Shown here: piece after piece, positions 1 through 10,126 of the stretch | How the letters are laid out: the number at the start of each line of letters is the position of its first letter | Position numbering within the stretch: position 1 is the stretch's first letter | Source: Streptomyces sp. CC208A | GTDB lineage: Bacteria > Actinomycetota > Actinomycetes > Streptomycetales > Streptomycetaceae | Direction of reading: 5' to 3' | Length of the DNA: 52,535 nucleotides | Assembly: GCF_030010625.1 (NCBI RefSeq) | Contig: NZ_JASCXN010000045.1 | Coordinates: 1-52,535 of the forward strand | Made by a program: the position numbers and the translations under genes | The notes under the pieces: generated by a model | Databases searched by the model: none | What the model was told of the DNA's origin: nothing | Seen by the model: only the letters and a program-made list of their open reading frames with translations

Positions 1-1
1 C

Positions 2-202
2 ACCCCCAGGGGCCGGGTCGCCACCCCCGCCGCATGGGCCCACCTCGGGCTCGTACCGCCACCCGAACCGCCCCGGCCACCCTGGACCGCGTCCCCGGAC
101 CCGCACCAGAACGGCGATTCCGGACAGCACGCCCCACCCGGAGACCGCACCGACCGGACCGCCTCCCCGGCCGCTCCCCGCCACCGGCCCCCGCCACGGT
201 GA
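2..202 (+). CDS. possible C-terminal tail of a gene entering from the left (partial)
   Basis: An open frame runs in from the window edge and stops at a TGA at 200-202, 37 bases before the convergent regulator ends. The 66 residues are rich in Pro, Arg and Asp and the third codon positions are mostly G or C. No domain is recognisable. Another frame is also open here, so this is only a plausible coding tail; the true gene lies outside the window. Confidence 0.25.
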   Translation, partial: TPRGRVATPAAWAHLGLVPPPEPPRPPWTASPDPHQNGDSGQHAPPGDRTDRTASPAAPRHRPPPR

Positions 203-239
203 GACCCATGGCACACGGACGCCCGGGCGCGGTGGGCTG

Positions 240-1262
240 TCACCGAGTGGTTCCGGCCAGCAGGGAGTGGCCGAGCGGAGTGAGGCTGTGCAGGACGGCC
301 GTGCCCGTGCGGACGGTGTCGATCAGGCCCGCGGCCCGCAGGACCCCCGCGTGGTGGCTGGCCGCCGCGAGAGAGACGGAGGCGCGTTCGGCGAGCGCCG
401 TCGTGGTGGCGGGGGTGCGCAGGAGGGCGAGCACATGGGCCCGGGTGCGGCCCAGCAGCGCCGCGAGCGCCTCCGGCCGCTCGTCGCCGGCGGTGCTCCC
501 GCCGGCCGCCTCGTACAGGGGATAGACGAGGACGGTCGCCGCCTCCGGGCGGTACATCACCAACGGGCCGGTCGCGAACCATGACGGAACCAGCAGCAGC
601 CCCCGTCCGCACAGCGGGATGTCGTACGCCGACGCCGAAGGCAGGTGCAGCGTCGGGTGCTGCCACCGCCAGGTCGTGCCGAGCGTCGTCAGCAGGGCGT
701 CGACACCGCCGCGGAGCAGCATCTCCGACCGCAGCGCGCGATCGGTGAGGGCGTCCTGGCGGATCCGCGGCCAGAGCGGTTCCACATGCCTCGCGAAGAA
801 GTCCCGGGTGTCGTGGAGCAGGGCCCGGGTCGCGGCCGGGGAGCCCTGGGCCAGCTCGCGCGCCCACCGGCCCGGCCGGGCCAGACCGCCGTTCCACCCC
901 GCCGCCTCCGGGATCCCCAGATCGAGCGCCAGCCGCTCCACGGGCGTCGCCGCGGCCGCCTCCAGACCGCCGGCGAGGTCGTGGATCCCCGGCTGCAGCA
1001 GGAAGTCCGGTACGAAGCCGTCCTCCGCCACCAACTCCGCCAGCACACCGGCCCGGACACCAGGACCTCCGCGCGGGGAGCGGTGCCACTCCCGGACGGC
1101 GGACCGCGCACGACGCGCCTGCCCGAAGCCCCGGCTCCCGCCGCCCCGCCCGCCCTGTCGCAGGCTCAGCCCCGCGCCCAGCGCGGTCTCAGCCAGCGCG
1201 TTGGCCGCCGGAGCGAGCGTGATCCGGCGCAGATCGTCGGCGGTGAAGTGAAGACGGATCAT
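240..1262 (-). CDS. winged-helix (ArsR-like) transcriptional regulator
   Basis: A 340-residue protein whose C-terminal ~80 residues form an ArsR-type winged helix (TTALAERASVSLAAASHHAG, then VLRAAGLIDTVRTG). The N-terminal ~240 residues resemble the alpha/beta region of actinobacterial DUF5937/ArsR-like regulators. It probably acts as a cytoplasmic repressor or activator; the ligand is unknown and no metal-binding cysteine cluster is evident. It diverges from the secreted beta-propeller gene at 1389, a likely target. The ATG at 1262 has no Shine-Dalgarno sequence. A GATAAT hexamer at 1276-1271 on the minus strand ends 8 bases before the ATG, so the transcript may be leaderless. Family call is good, function is inference. 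Confidence 0.8.
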   Translation of the reverse strand: MIRLHFTADDLRRITLAPAANALAETALGAGLSLRQGGRGGGSRGFGQARRARSAVREWHRSPRGGPGVRAGVLAELVAEDGFVPDFLLQPGIHDLAGGLEAAAATPVERLALDLGIPEAAGWNGGLARPGRWARELAQGSPAATRALLHDTRDFFARHVEPLWPRIRQDALTDRALRSEMLLRGGVDALLTTLGTTWRWQHPTLHLPSASAYDIPLCGRGLLLVPSWFATGPLVMYRPEAATVLVYPLYEAAGGSTAGDERPEALAALLGRTRAHVLALLRTPATTTALAERASVSLAAASHHAGVLRAAGLIDTVRTGTAVLHSLTPLGHSLLAGTTR

Positions 1263-1288
1263 GACAAGCGATTATCCGCCCGCCGGAC

Positions 1289-1310
1289 CCTTTCGACGAG
1301 GGCTGAAAGG
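1289..1310. promoter_or_regulatory. inverted repeat, candidate operator of the 240-1262 regulator
   Basis: CCTTTC (1289-1294) and GAAAGG (1305-1310) form perfect 6-bp arms around a 10-nt spacer. They lie in the 126-bp divergent spacer between the regulator and the beta-propeller gene, just upstream of the regulator's apparent -10. Position suggests an operator; binding is inferred. Confidence 0.35.
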
Positions 1311-1388
1311 CACTGCGCTCCGCGCGAGGACACCGCACGCTCCTCTCGTCACCTTTCCTTGCGCAGACTCCCCACGGAGGTCGCGTCG

Positions 1389-2351
1389 ATGCGCCGCATT
1401 ACCGCCCGAACCGCCTGCCTCGCAGCCACCTTGCTGCTCCCGGCCCTCGCCGGAGCACCCGTCCCCGCCGTCGCGCGGGACCTGCCCGACCGCTACGTCG
1501 TCTCCCGCGAGGCGGGCGTGCTGCCCGAAGGCATCACGGTCACACCTGACGGCACCCTGTACGTCTCCTCCGACGGCCTCGGAACCCTGTACCGCGGCCG
1601 GATCGACGCCCCGGACCTCGCGCCGTTCCCGGCACGCGGCCTGGAGGACCGCCCCAGCACCCTGGGCGTGCACACCGACCGGCGCGGCCGCGTGCTGTCC
1701 GTCGGGGGCGCGACCCTCACCGTGCACGACCGCCACGGACGGCTGCTCGCCCGCCGTACGGCCGAGAACGGGCCGCTCGGCGCGCCGCACCTGAACGACC
1801 TGGTCGTGACCGATGACGTGGTGTACGTCACCGACTGGGCCAACCCGGTGATCCACCGGGCGGAGATCCGGGGCTCGACCCTGGGCCCGCTCGAACCCTG
1901 GCTCGACATCCGTTCCGCGTTCCCTCAGTTCCCGGCCCAGTACTGGCTGTTGAACGGCATCGTGGCCGACGAGACGGGCTCCACCCTCCTCGTGGCGTCG
2001 AACGGCACGGAGGCCGTCTGGCGGATCGGCACCGCGGACCGGGAGGTCGGCCGGCTCGACCTCGGTGACCAGTCCTTCGGCGCCGACGGCATGGTGCTGC
2101 GCGGTCGTACGCTGTACGCCGTACTCAACTACGGTGCCCCGCACGGCGTCTACATCGCCCGGCTCGACCGGGACCTGCGAGCGGGCACGGTCACCCACCG
2201 CCTCACGGACGAGCCCCTCGACCTGCCCACCACGCTGGCGAAGCACGGCTGCCGCCTCTACGTGGTCGACAGCCAGCTCGACGAGCCGCCGGGCCGACCG
2301 CCGTACACCGTGACCGCGATCCCCGACCCCACCTGCGACGACTCCCCGTGA
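1389..2351 (+). CDS. secreted SMP-30/gluconolactonase-like beta-propeller protein
   Basis: A 320-residue exported protein. The start ATG follows ACGGAGG (1374-1380) at 8 nt. Residues 1-27 are a signal peptide (MRRITARTA, a hydrophobic Leu/Ala core, then PAVARD). The rest has the repeated strand pattern of SMP-30/NHL-type propellers: GITVTPDGTLYVSSDGLGTL, a LNDLVVTDDVVYVTDWAN segment, LNGIVADETG and GADGMVLRGRTLYAV. The Asn/Asp residues of these LND/LNG/DG motifs fit metal or substrate sites of the superfamily. Substrate is unknown. A longer in-frame extension to about 645 runs antisense to the regulator and is not credible. Transcription ends at a strong hairpin at 2380. Confidence 0.8.
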   Translation: MRRITARTACLAATLLLPALAGAPVPAVARDLPDRYVVSREAGVLPEGITVTPDGTLYVSSDGLGTLYRGRIDAPDLAPFPARGLEDRPSTLGVHTDRRGRVLSVGGATLTVHDRHGRLLARRTAENGPLGAPHLNDLVVTDDVVYVTDWANPVIHRAEIRGSTLGPLEPWLDIRSAFPQFPAQYWLLNGIVADETGSTLLVASNGTEAVWRIGTADREVGRLDLGDQSFGADGMVLRGRTLYAVLNYGAPHGVYIARLDRDLRAGTVTHRLTDEPLDLPTTLAKHGCRLYVVDSQLDEPPGRPPYTVTAIPDPTCDDSP

Positions 2352-2379
2352 CCTCCCCGGCACCGTGACGCCGTGAAGC

Positions 2380-2423
2380 GCCGCCGCCCGCCCGCGCCTG
2401 ACAGGCCCCGGGCGGGCGGCGGC
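2380..2423. terminator. strong bidirectional hairpin terminator
   Basis: GCCGCCGCCCGCCCG at 2380-2394 is perfectly complementary to 2409-2423 (15-bp stem). The loop carries a second small stem, GCCTG/CAGGC. It lies between the convergent genes ending at 2351 and 2452. There is no U-tract, as is usual in Streptomyces. Confidence 0.8.
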
Positions 2424-2451
2424 GACCGGGGCGGTCGGCAGGGTGAGGCCT

Positions 2452-3975
<1,524 letters not shown>

Positions 3976-4083
3976 GGGCAGACCTCCCTGCGGGTCGGAC
4001 GGATCCGGTCCCCGCCGGGCCCACCGGAAGGAGGGCGCGCGCGGGCGGCCGGACGGTGCGCGCCCGCCGTCCCCGACCGGCGC

Positions 4084-5355
4084 TCACCGCCGAGTGTGCG
4101 GAAACGGACGTTGCAACCCCGTTGCACCGGCGGACAGTTCCGCCTCCAGGGCGTCGAGCCGGGCGCGTACCGGCGCCACCTGAGCCGTCGGCACCGCCGC
4201 GCACAGCGCCCTCCACACCTCCACGTCCTCCTCGCCCCACGCGGTGTACGCCCAGTCCGCGAGGAGCCGCGGATCCGCCCGTGCCACCAGCGCCGCCCGC
4301 AGCCGGTCCGCCAGCCGTTCCCGCAGCCGTACGACCCCGGGCGCGGTCGATCCCGGCAGCAGCGGGCCCGCGTACTCCCCGGCGGCCGCCGCCACCGCCC
4401 CCGAGGCGAGACGGCGGTCCACCGCGGCGAAGTCCGCCTCCACGGGACGGGCGAGCCGGTACGGGCGCGAGCGCAGCAGTTCAGGACCGAGGAGGGCCCG
4501 CAGCCGGGACAGCTCCGCGCGCAGCGTCACCGGCGTGACCGACCCGTCCTCGTAGAGCAGGGTCAGCAGCTCCTCGCCCGTCACCCCCTCCGGGCGGTGC
4601 GCGAGCACCACCAGGATCTCGCTGTGCCGCCGGCTCAGCCGCAGCCGCCGTCCGTCCACCGCGAGCAGCGCCTCGCCCCGGCCCAGCGCGGTCAGCCGCA
4701 CCCGCCCCGGCGCCGGTGCGGGCGCGAGCAGCGCCAACTGCGCCTCCGCCGCCCGCGCCACCGCCCGCACCAGGCCGAGACTGTGCGGGTGGGCGAGGCC
4801 CTCGCCGCCCGTCAGGTCGACCGCGCCGAGCAGCCGCCCGCTGCGCGGATCGTGCAGCGGCGCCGCCGCGCACGTCCACTCCCGCACCGGCGGCCGGAAG
4901 TGCTCGGCCGACACCACCTGCACCGGCCGGTCGACGGCGAGCGCCGTCCCCGGTGCGTTCGTCCCCGCCGCGGCCTCGGCCCAGCCCGCCCCGGCCGTGA
5001 AGTTCATCCGCCGGGCCTGCCGCAGCGCCGCCGGGTCCCCCTCCACCCACAGCAGCCGCCCGGCCGCGTCGCACACCGCGAGCAGATGCCCGCCGTCCCG
5101 GGCGTCCGCGCCGAGCAGTTCCCGGATCACCGGCATCGCCGCCGCCAGCGGATGCTCCTCCCGGTACGCGGCCAGCTCCTCCTCGTCCAGTTCCGTCGGC
5201 GCCGCGCCGTCCCGGCTGACCCGGGCCCGCTCGGACCTCCGCCAGGACTCCGCGACCAGTGCCCGCACCGTCGGCTCATGCCGCCCGCCCCTCCATGTCG
5301 TCGCCTCGCTCAACCCGGCCTCCCCATCGAGGTCGTACGGCTTCCAGGCGCACAT
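4084..5355 (-). CDS. GAF-domain transcriptional regulator with C-terminal winged helix (AcoR-like, no AAA domain)
   Basis: About 423 residues. The N-terminal half has the AcoR-type preamble VRALVAESWRRSERARVS and a GAF-like sensor (LLAVCDAAGRLLWVEGD, NFTAGAGWAEAAAGTNAPG, then the CAAAPLHDPRSGRLLGAVDL region). The C-terminal part (LRLSRRHSEILVVLAHRPEG, TGEELLTLLYEDG, VTLRAELSRLRALLG) is an OmpR/BTAD-like winged helix. The sigma-54 AAA domain of classical AcoR is absent, as usual in Streptomyces. The aldehyde dehydrogenase follows on the same strand, so a role in aldehyde- or alcohol-responsive control is inferred. The start is uncertain: the ATG at 5355 has GGCGGGG upstream. A 10-bp palindrome CGCATATGCG lies upstream at 5398-5407. 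Confidence 0.8.
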   Translation of the reverse strand: MCAWKPYDLDGEAGLSEATTWRGGRHEPTVRALVAESWRRSERARVSRDGAAPTELDEEELAAYREEHPLAAAMPVIRELLGADARDGGHLLAVCDAAGRLLWVEGDPAALRQARRMNFTAGAGWAEAAAGTNAPGTALAVDRPVQVVSAEHFRPPVREWTCAAAPLHDPRSGRLLGAVDLTGGEGLAHPHSLGLVRAVARAAEAQLALLAPAPAPGRVRLTALGRGEALLAVDGRRLRLSRRHSEILVVLAHRPEGVTGEELLTLLYEDGSVTPVTLRAELSRLRALLGPELLRSRPYRLARPVEADFAAVDRRLASGAVAAAAGEYAGPLLPGSTAPGVVRLRERLADRLRAALVARADPRLLADWAYTAWGEEDVEVWRALCAAVPTAQVAPVRARLDALEAELSAGATGLQRPFPHTRR

Positions 5356-5453
5356 CGTCGTGGCCCCGCCGGCGGCCGACAAGCACCCGAAAGGGGGCGC
5401 ATATGCGTCCTGTCCGAGACCCGTCACTCCACGAGCGGACCGACCGGGCGGGA

Positions 5454-6524
5454 TCACTCGTACTCGGTGCCGCCCTTGCGGGTGAGGTAGGCCGGACTGA
5501 CCGCCTTGGCGACGGCCCGGCCGCCGGTGACCGGGCTGTACCGCTCGACGGCCGGCCGGACCACGACACCCTCCCGCAGATGGGCGGAGCGCCCGGAGAC
5601 GGTCTCGGCCCCGCTCGCGTGCGCGAGGACGGTGTCGAGGTCGTAAGGACCCGCGTACAGCCGTGGTACGAGGGGCACCTCGCCCGGCTCCAGGACCGCG
5701 GCCGGGTCCAGCCAGCGGACCTGGCCGCCGATCTCGGCCGACACGTCGAAGAGCGCGTAACCGACGCGCTCGCCGCGGGCGTCGGCGCCGTATCCGAGGT
5801 CCTGGACGCCGGAGCCGTACACCTCGCCGAAGAGACCGATCCGCGCGGCCCCGAGCCGGGCGGCGAGCCGCTCGGCGACGGCGGGGAGCCCGTGCGCGCG
5901 CACGGCGCGCCAGTACAGGTTGCGCGGATCCTCCCGGAGGGCGAGCCCCTTGGCGCCGAAGCCCTTGGACGAGACGTGGACCCGTCCGCCGTCGGCGACG
6001 TAGGTGAGCAGGCAGGCCGTGCCGTGGACCTTCTCCGTCAGGACGACCTCCTCGCCGGGCTCGAAGACGCCGGGATAGCGGTGCAGGTTCTCGATGTCGA
6101 CCCAGGGGAGCAGGTCGGGGGCGGCCTCGACGTCCCCGCTCATGGTCGGCGGTATCGGCGGCACCCACTTGGTGATCCCGAGCCTCTCCGCGAAGTCGGT
6201 GCCGTCGGCGGCGGCCCGGTCGAGGTCGACGCCGGTGAGCGCGGCGGGCCGGCAGACGATCCCCTGCGACAGCTCCCCGCGCAGCCGTACCGCCTTGACC
6301 CGGTCCGAGGCCTTCCCGGCCAGCCGCCCCGTGAGCCCCAGCTCCGCGACGAGCGCGGCGGGCAGCACGGCCTGCTCCGGGATGTACACGGCGGTCTCGC
6401 CGGTGCGGTAGGCGCCCTTGGCGACCACGGCCCGGTAGAGCCCGACCTGCGCCAGTTCGAGGGCGTCGGCGTTCGGATGCGGATGGACGGTGAGGACTTC
6501 GGCGGTGACGCGCAGGGTGGACAT
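5454..6524 (-). CDS. RNA ligase, DraRnl (DRB0094) type
   Basis: A 356-residue ATP-dependent RNA ligase that should seal 3'-OH/5'-phosphate breaks in RNA by lysine adenylylation. The nucleotidyltransferase motif is TEKVHGTACLL, with the predicted AMP-accepting lysine at residue 165, the same position I recall for Deinococcus DraRnl. Motifs further on include VHVSSKGFG, GLFGEVYGSG (motif III-like), REGVVVRP (motif IV-like) and AVAKAVSPAYL (motif V-like). The N-terminal ~120 residues form the OB-fold-like module typical of this subfamily (LTVHPHPNADALELAQVG). The ATG follows GGAG at 9 nt. It appears monocistronic. The window has a second, unrelated RNA ligase at 17719. Confidence 0.88.
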   Translation of the reverse strand: MSTLRVTAEVLTVHPHPNADALELAQVGLYRAVVAKGAYRTGETAVYIPEQAVLPAALVAELGLTGRLAGKASDRVKAVRLRGELSQGIVCRPAALTGVDLDRAAADGTDFAERLGITKWVPPIPPTMSGDVEAAPDLLPWVDIENLHRYPGVFEPGEEVVLTEKVHGTACLLTYVADGGRVHVSSKGFGAKGLALREDPRNLYWRAVRAHGLPAVAERLAARLGAARIGLFGEVYGSGVQDLGYGADARGERVGYALFDVSAEIGGQVRWLDPAAVLEPGEVPLVPRLYAGPYDLDTVLAHASGAETVSGRSAHLREGVVVRPAVERYSPVTGGRAVAKAVSPAYLTRKGGTEYE

Positions 6525-6651
6525 GGTTCAGGACTCCGCTCGGACTGGTCGGCGTTCCACTCTCATCGCCGGCCACTCTGACGGCCCGTTAAACGCCTGG
6601 CCCACCGGGTTTTCCGCTGGTAGCGTCGCGCTCCCCGCCCGAGCCGTCCTC

Positions 6652-8139
6652 TCACCGAGCGGAACGACGCCCCAGGGCGAAGGTCGTCACCACCGCCGCG
6701 TGGTCCGACGGCCACTCGTTCGCGGCGACGGCGGGCCAGGGCGCCGGGACGCCCGTGACCAGGGTGCGGGAGCCGAGGACGCGCAGGCCGCGCCCGTTGT
6801 GCAGGACGTAGTCGATGCGGTCCTGCGGCTCGGGGCGCCCGGCCCGTTCGCCTTCCTCCGGGTGGACGGGATGGATCGGCGACCAGGTGGGGCCCGGGTC
6901 CCGTACGGGGTCGGGGCGGGCCTCCCGGTAGGAGTCGCGGAACCCGGCCGCCTCGGCCGCCCTCGTCACCGGCCAGGCCACGTCGGGCCGGTCCAGGTGC
7001 GAGGGCGCGTTGAAGTCGCCGACCAGGACGACCGGCCGCTCCTCTCCCGCCTCCTCGGCGATCCGCCGCAGCACGTCCCGCAGCTGCTCCAGGCGCACGC
7101 CCTCGTGGGCGATCAGCTCGTCGGCCGGCAGCCCGCCGAAGTCGGCCTCGTACGGCCCGTACGGGGTGGGGTGGAGGTGCGCCGTCCACACGTCCACCTC
7201 GCGTTCCCCGTCGACGAGGACGCGGGCGCCGGTCGCGCCGTAGAAGCCGACGTCCGGATCGCCGAGGCGGGCGACGACCGGGTGGCGGCTGAGGAGGCCG
7301 AGGTTCTCGCCGGCGTGGTGGTGGTGCCAGCCGAGCTCCTCGGCCAGTTCCCGGGTCGCGGTCCCACCGGTCTCCTGGAGCCCGACGATGTCGGCGCCGG
7401 AGGCGCGGATCGCGGCGAGCTGCTTGGCCCGGTGGTCCTCGACCATCGCGCCGCCGAGCCACAGGTTCCAGCTCATGACGGTGAGGTGACGGCCCGTCAT
7501 CGCCCGCAGCCGCTCCGGGGTGACCCCGGTCAGCCCGTCCAGGACGGTCCGCCCGGGCACCGCGTCGATCGGCGCGAGCGACGGGACCGCGAGGACCGCG
7601 CAGCCCGCCGCCTCGGCGGAGGCGACCCCGGTGGGGGTGTCCTCGACGGCCACGCAGTGCGCGGGGGCGACGCCGAGGGCGCGGCAGGCGGCGAGGTACG
7701 GATCGGGTTCGGGCTTGGTGCGTCCGGTGTCGTCGGCGGTGACCGACACGGCGAACTCCGGTGCCCCGAGCGCCCCGAGGGCCCGGAGCACGATGTCGGC
7801 GACGGCCCGGGGCGAGGCCGTGACCAAGGCGGTCGGCACCCCCTCCCGGGCGAGGGCGGCGAGCAGCGCGAGCGCTCCGGGACGCGGCACGACACCGGTC
7901 AGGACCCGGTCGGCGAACTCCCGGTGGAGGGCGGCCGCGAGCCGGTCGGCGTCCCCGCCGGCCGCGGCCAGCCAGGCCGCCGTGTGCTCGACCGGCCGGC
8001 CGAGGACGTCCGGCCGGTCGGCCTCGGTCAGCGGTCGGCCCGCGACCTGCTCCACCGCCTCCCACCACAGGCCCTCGGTGTCGACGAGCGTGCCGTCCAT
8101 GTCGAAAAGGACGGCACTCAGGGGGAGTTCGGTGGTCAC
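6652..8139 (-). CDS. HAD phosphatase fused to endonuclease/exonuclease/phosphatase-fold hydrolase
   Basis: One uninterrupted frame of about 495 residues contains two complete enzymes. Residues 1-213 are a HAD-IA phosphatase: nucleophile motif VLFDMDGTLVDTE, Thr/Ser motif ALVTASPRAV, Lys motif GRTKPEPDPY and acidic motif CVAVEDTPTGVASAEAAG. Residues 214-495 are an EEP-fold phosphodiesterase/phosphatase: MSWNLWLGG, the metal Glu in IVGLQETGG, VVLVGDFNAP, RIDYVLHNG and the WPSDHAAV ending. It is the last gene of an ABC transporter operon (26-53 nt after the ATPase stop, depending on the start used), so it probably dephosphorylates the imported compound. GTG 8139 is preferred because homologous HADs begin with TTELPLSAVLF; ATGs at 8160 and 8166 lack a ribosome site. 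In the +1 frame a TGA overlaps the internal ATG at 7500, so ancestrally this may have been two ATGA-overlapped genes. Confidence 0.85.
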   Translation of the reverse strand: MTTELPLSAVLFDMDGTLVDTEGLWWEAVEQVAGRPLTEADRPDVLGRPVEHTAAWLAAAGGDADRLAAALHREFADRVLTGVVPRPGALALLAALAREGVPTALVTASPRAVADIVLRALGALGAPEFAVSVTADDTGRTKPEPDPYLAACRALGVAPAHCVAVEDTPTGVASAEAAGCAVLAVPSLAPIDAVPGRTVLDGLTGVTPERLRAMTGRHLTVMSWNLWLGGAMVEDHRAKQLAAIRASGADIVGLQETGGTATRELAEELGWHHHHAGENLGLLSRHPVVARLGDPDVGFYGATGARVLVDGEREVDVWTAHLHPTPYGPYEADFGGLPADELIAHEGVRLEQLRDVLRRIAEEAGEERPVVLVGDFNAPSHLDRPDVAWPVTRAAEAAGFRDSYREARPDPVRDPGPTWSPIHPVHPEEGERAGRPEPQDRIDYVLHNGRGLRVLGSRTLVTGVPAPWPAVAANEWPSDHAAVVTTFALGRRSAR

Positions 8140-8192
8140 GCTGCTCGCTTTCTCTCTCATGCTCATGCCGGTACGAGGGGGGGCCGATGGCA

Positions 8193-9284
8193 CTAGTGTG
8201 CCGCGCGGGCCGCGACGAGGACCGGCCGCTCGCGCGGGAGCACCGTCACGGCGTCCCCGGCCGCGAGGGCGGCGGCCTCGTGGGTGGGCAGGTCGGCCTT
8301 GACCTCGGTGGCGTCGGCGAGCCGTACGGTGAGCCGGGTGGTCGCGCCGAGGAAGGCCGTCGAGACGATCCGGGCCGAGCACGCGCCGTCCGTCGTGACC
8401 CGCAGGTCCTCCGGCCGTACGAGCACGTCGACCTCGCCCGCCGCGGGGGCGTCGCCGTCCACGGGGAGCCGGTGGCCGAGCACGTCGACGAAGCCGGTGC
8501 CGCCGTCGAGGTGTCCGGGGATCCGGCTCATGGTGCCGACGAACTCGGCGACGAAGGCGGTCGCCGGCCGCCCGTACAACTCGGCGGGCGGGGCGCACTG
8601 TTCGAGGCGCCCGTCGCGCATCACGGCGACACGGTCGGCCATGGACAGCGCCTCCTCCTGATCATGCGTCACGAAGAGGGTGGTGATGCCGAGTTCGCGC
8701 TGGATGCGGCGGATCTCCTCGCGCAGGGTGAGCCGCACCTTGGCGTCGAGCGCCGACAGCGGCTCGTCGAGCAGCAGGACCCGCGGGCGCAGGGCGAGCG
8801 CGCGGGCGAGCGCGACGCGCTGCTGCTGGCCGCCGGACAGCTGGTGGGGGTAGCGGTCGCCCTTGTCGCCGAGGCCGACGAGCTCAAGCAACTCGGCCGC
8901 CTGCTTGCGCCGTTCGGCCTTACCGGCCTTCCGCATGCGCGGCCCGAAGGCCACGTTGTCGACGCAGTCGAGGTGGGGGAAGAGGCTGTACGACTGGAAG
9001 ACCATGCCCGCGTCGCGCCGGTGCGCGGGTGCGTGGGTGATGTCCCGGCCGTCGACGAGCACCGCGCCGGAGTCGGGGGTCTCGAAGCCGGCGAGCATGC
9101 GCAGGGCGGTGGTCTTGCCGCAGCCCGAGGGGCCGAGCAGGGCGAGCAGTTCGCCGGGCGCGACAGTCAGATCGAGCCCGTCGAGGGCGGTGGTCGTCCC
9201 GAACGTCCGGCGCAGGCCGCGGAATTCGACGGTCGCGGCCTCGGCGGTGGCGTCGGGCGTGGCATCGGTGAGGGTGACGGTCAT
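8193..9284 (-). CDS. ABC transporter ATP-binding protein (spermidine/iron/2-aminoethylphosphonate type)
   Basis: A 363-residue ATPase of the PotA/FbpC/PhnT group. It has Walker A LLGPSGCGKTTALRML, Q-loop FQSYSLFPHL, signature LSGGQQQRVALARAL, Walker B RVLLLDEPLSALD and switch His in FVTHDQEEAL. A C-terminal TOBE-like domain (VDVLVRPEDLRV, FLGATTRLTVRL) fits importers. It energises the two permeases just upstream. The start at 9284 overlaps the permease stop by 4 nt (ATGA), indicating translational coupling. Specificity is inferred from context only. Confidence 0.92.
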   Translation of the reverse strand: MTVTLTDATPDATAEAATVEFRGLRRTFGTTTALDGLDLTVAPGELLALLGPSGCGKTTALRMLAGFETPDSGAVLVDGRDITHAPAHRRDAGMVFQSYSLFPHLDCVDNVAFGPRMRKAGKAERRKQAAELLELVGLGDKGDRYPHQLSGGQQQRVALARALALRPRVLLLDEPLSALDAKVRLTLREEIRRIQRELGITTLFVTHDQEEALSMADRVAVMRDGRLEQCAPPAELYGRPATAFVAEFVGTMSRIPGHLDGGTGFVDVLGHRLPVDGDAPAAGEVDVLVRPEDLRVTTDGACSARIVSTAFLGATTRLTVRLADATEVKADLPTHEAAALAAGDAVTVLPRERPVLVAARAAH

Positions 9285-10126
9285 GAGGTTCCCTTGGCGG
9301 TACGGGTGCGGCGGGCGCCGGGGGAGCGGCCGCCCGCCCCGGCGAGGGCCAGGAGCAGCACCCAGGTGACGAGGAGGCTGAGCACGGAGACGGCCACGGA
9401 CATCTGGGCCTGGGAGCCGGAGATGTTCACGATCCACACGGCGAAGGGCCGGAAACCGAGCAGCTGGGCGACCGTGTACTCGCCGAGGACCAGGGCCAGG
9501 GCGAGGAAGGACGCGTTCATCAGCGCGCCGCGCAGGTTCGGCAGCACCGCCGAGACCAGCGCCCGCGCGGGGCTCGCGCCGCAGCTGCGGGCGGCCTCGA
9601 CGAGGGTGCGGACGTCGACGGCCCGCAGGCCGGCGTCGAGGGCGCGATAGGTGAAGGGCAGCGCCATCACCACGTACGCGAGCACGAGGACGACGGGGAA
9701 GTCCGGGTTCTGCAGGGCGACGAAGGTCTGGAAGAGGGGAGTGCGGGCGAGGTGCTCGGGGCCCCACTTCAGGACGGTGCCGATGCCGGCGACGAACGCG
9801 ATGGGCGGCACGACCAGAGGCAGCGAGCACACCGCCTCGACGACCGGACGCAGCCGGGGCGCGCCGAGCCGCAGGGCGACCATGGCGGGCACCACGAGCA
9901 GCAGCGTCACGGCGATGGTGACGGCGGCGAGGCCGAGCGAGAGCAGCAGGCTGGTGACGAAGCCCTCGGTGCCGATGATCTCCGTGTACGCGTCGAGGGT
10001 GAGGCCCCGCTCCGGCACGTCGACGGTGAAGACCACGGAGGCGGCGAGCGGCACCAGGAAGTAGATCCCGGCGAGCCCGAGCACCACCGGGCGCCAGGTG
10101 CGGTGCGTACGGGTCAGTCGAGCCAT
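9281..10126 (-). CDS. ABC transporter permease (second subunit)
   Basis: A 281-residue inner-membrane permease with about six transmembrane helices (VVLGLAGIYFLVPLAASVVF at the N-terminus). The EAA loop is recognisable as EAARSCGASPARALVSAVLP, which contacts the ATPase. It resembles PotC/PhnV-type permeases of the family importing spermidine, iron or phosphonates. The ATG at 10126 lies inside the end of the first permease gene (13-nt overlap) and the stop overlaps the ATPase start by 4 nt. Confidence 0.9.
   Translation of the reverse strand: MARLTRTHRTWRPVVLGLAGIYFLVPLAASVVFTVDVPERGLTLDAYTEIIGTEGFVTSLLLSLGLAAVTIAVTLLLVVPAMVALRLGAPRLRPVVEAVCSLPLVVPPIAFVAGIGTVLKWGPEHLARTPLFQTFVALQNPDFPVVLVLAYVVMALPFTYRALDAGLRAVDVRTLVEAARSCGASPARALVSAVLPNLRGALMNASFLALALVLGEYTVAQLLGFRPFAVWIVNISGSQAQMSVAVSVLSLLVTWVLLLALAGAGGRSPGARRTRTAKGTS

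Noticed and set aside
645..1388. Upstream extension of the secreted propeller gene
   Set aside because: The extension is antisense to the winged-helix regulator; the signal peptide begins at ATG 1389 behind a good ribosome site.
5398..5407. 10-bp palindrome CGCATATGCG upstream of the GAF regulator
   Set aside because: Too short and isolated to call an operator; noted only in the gene entry.
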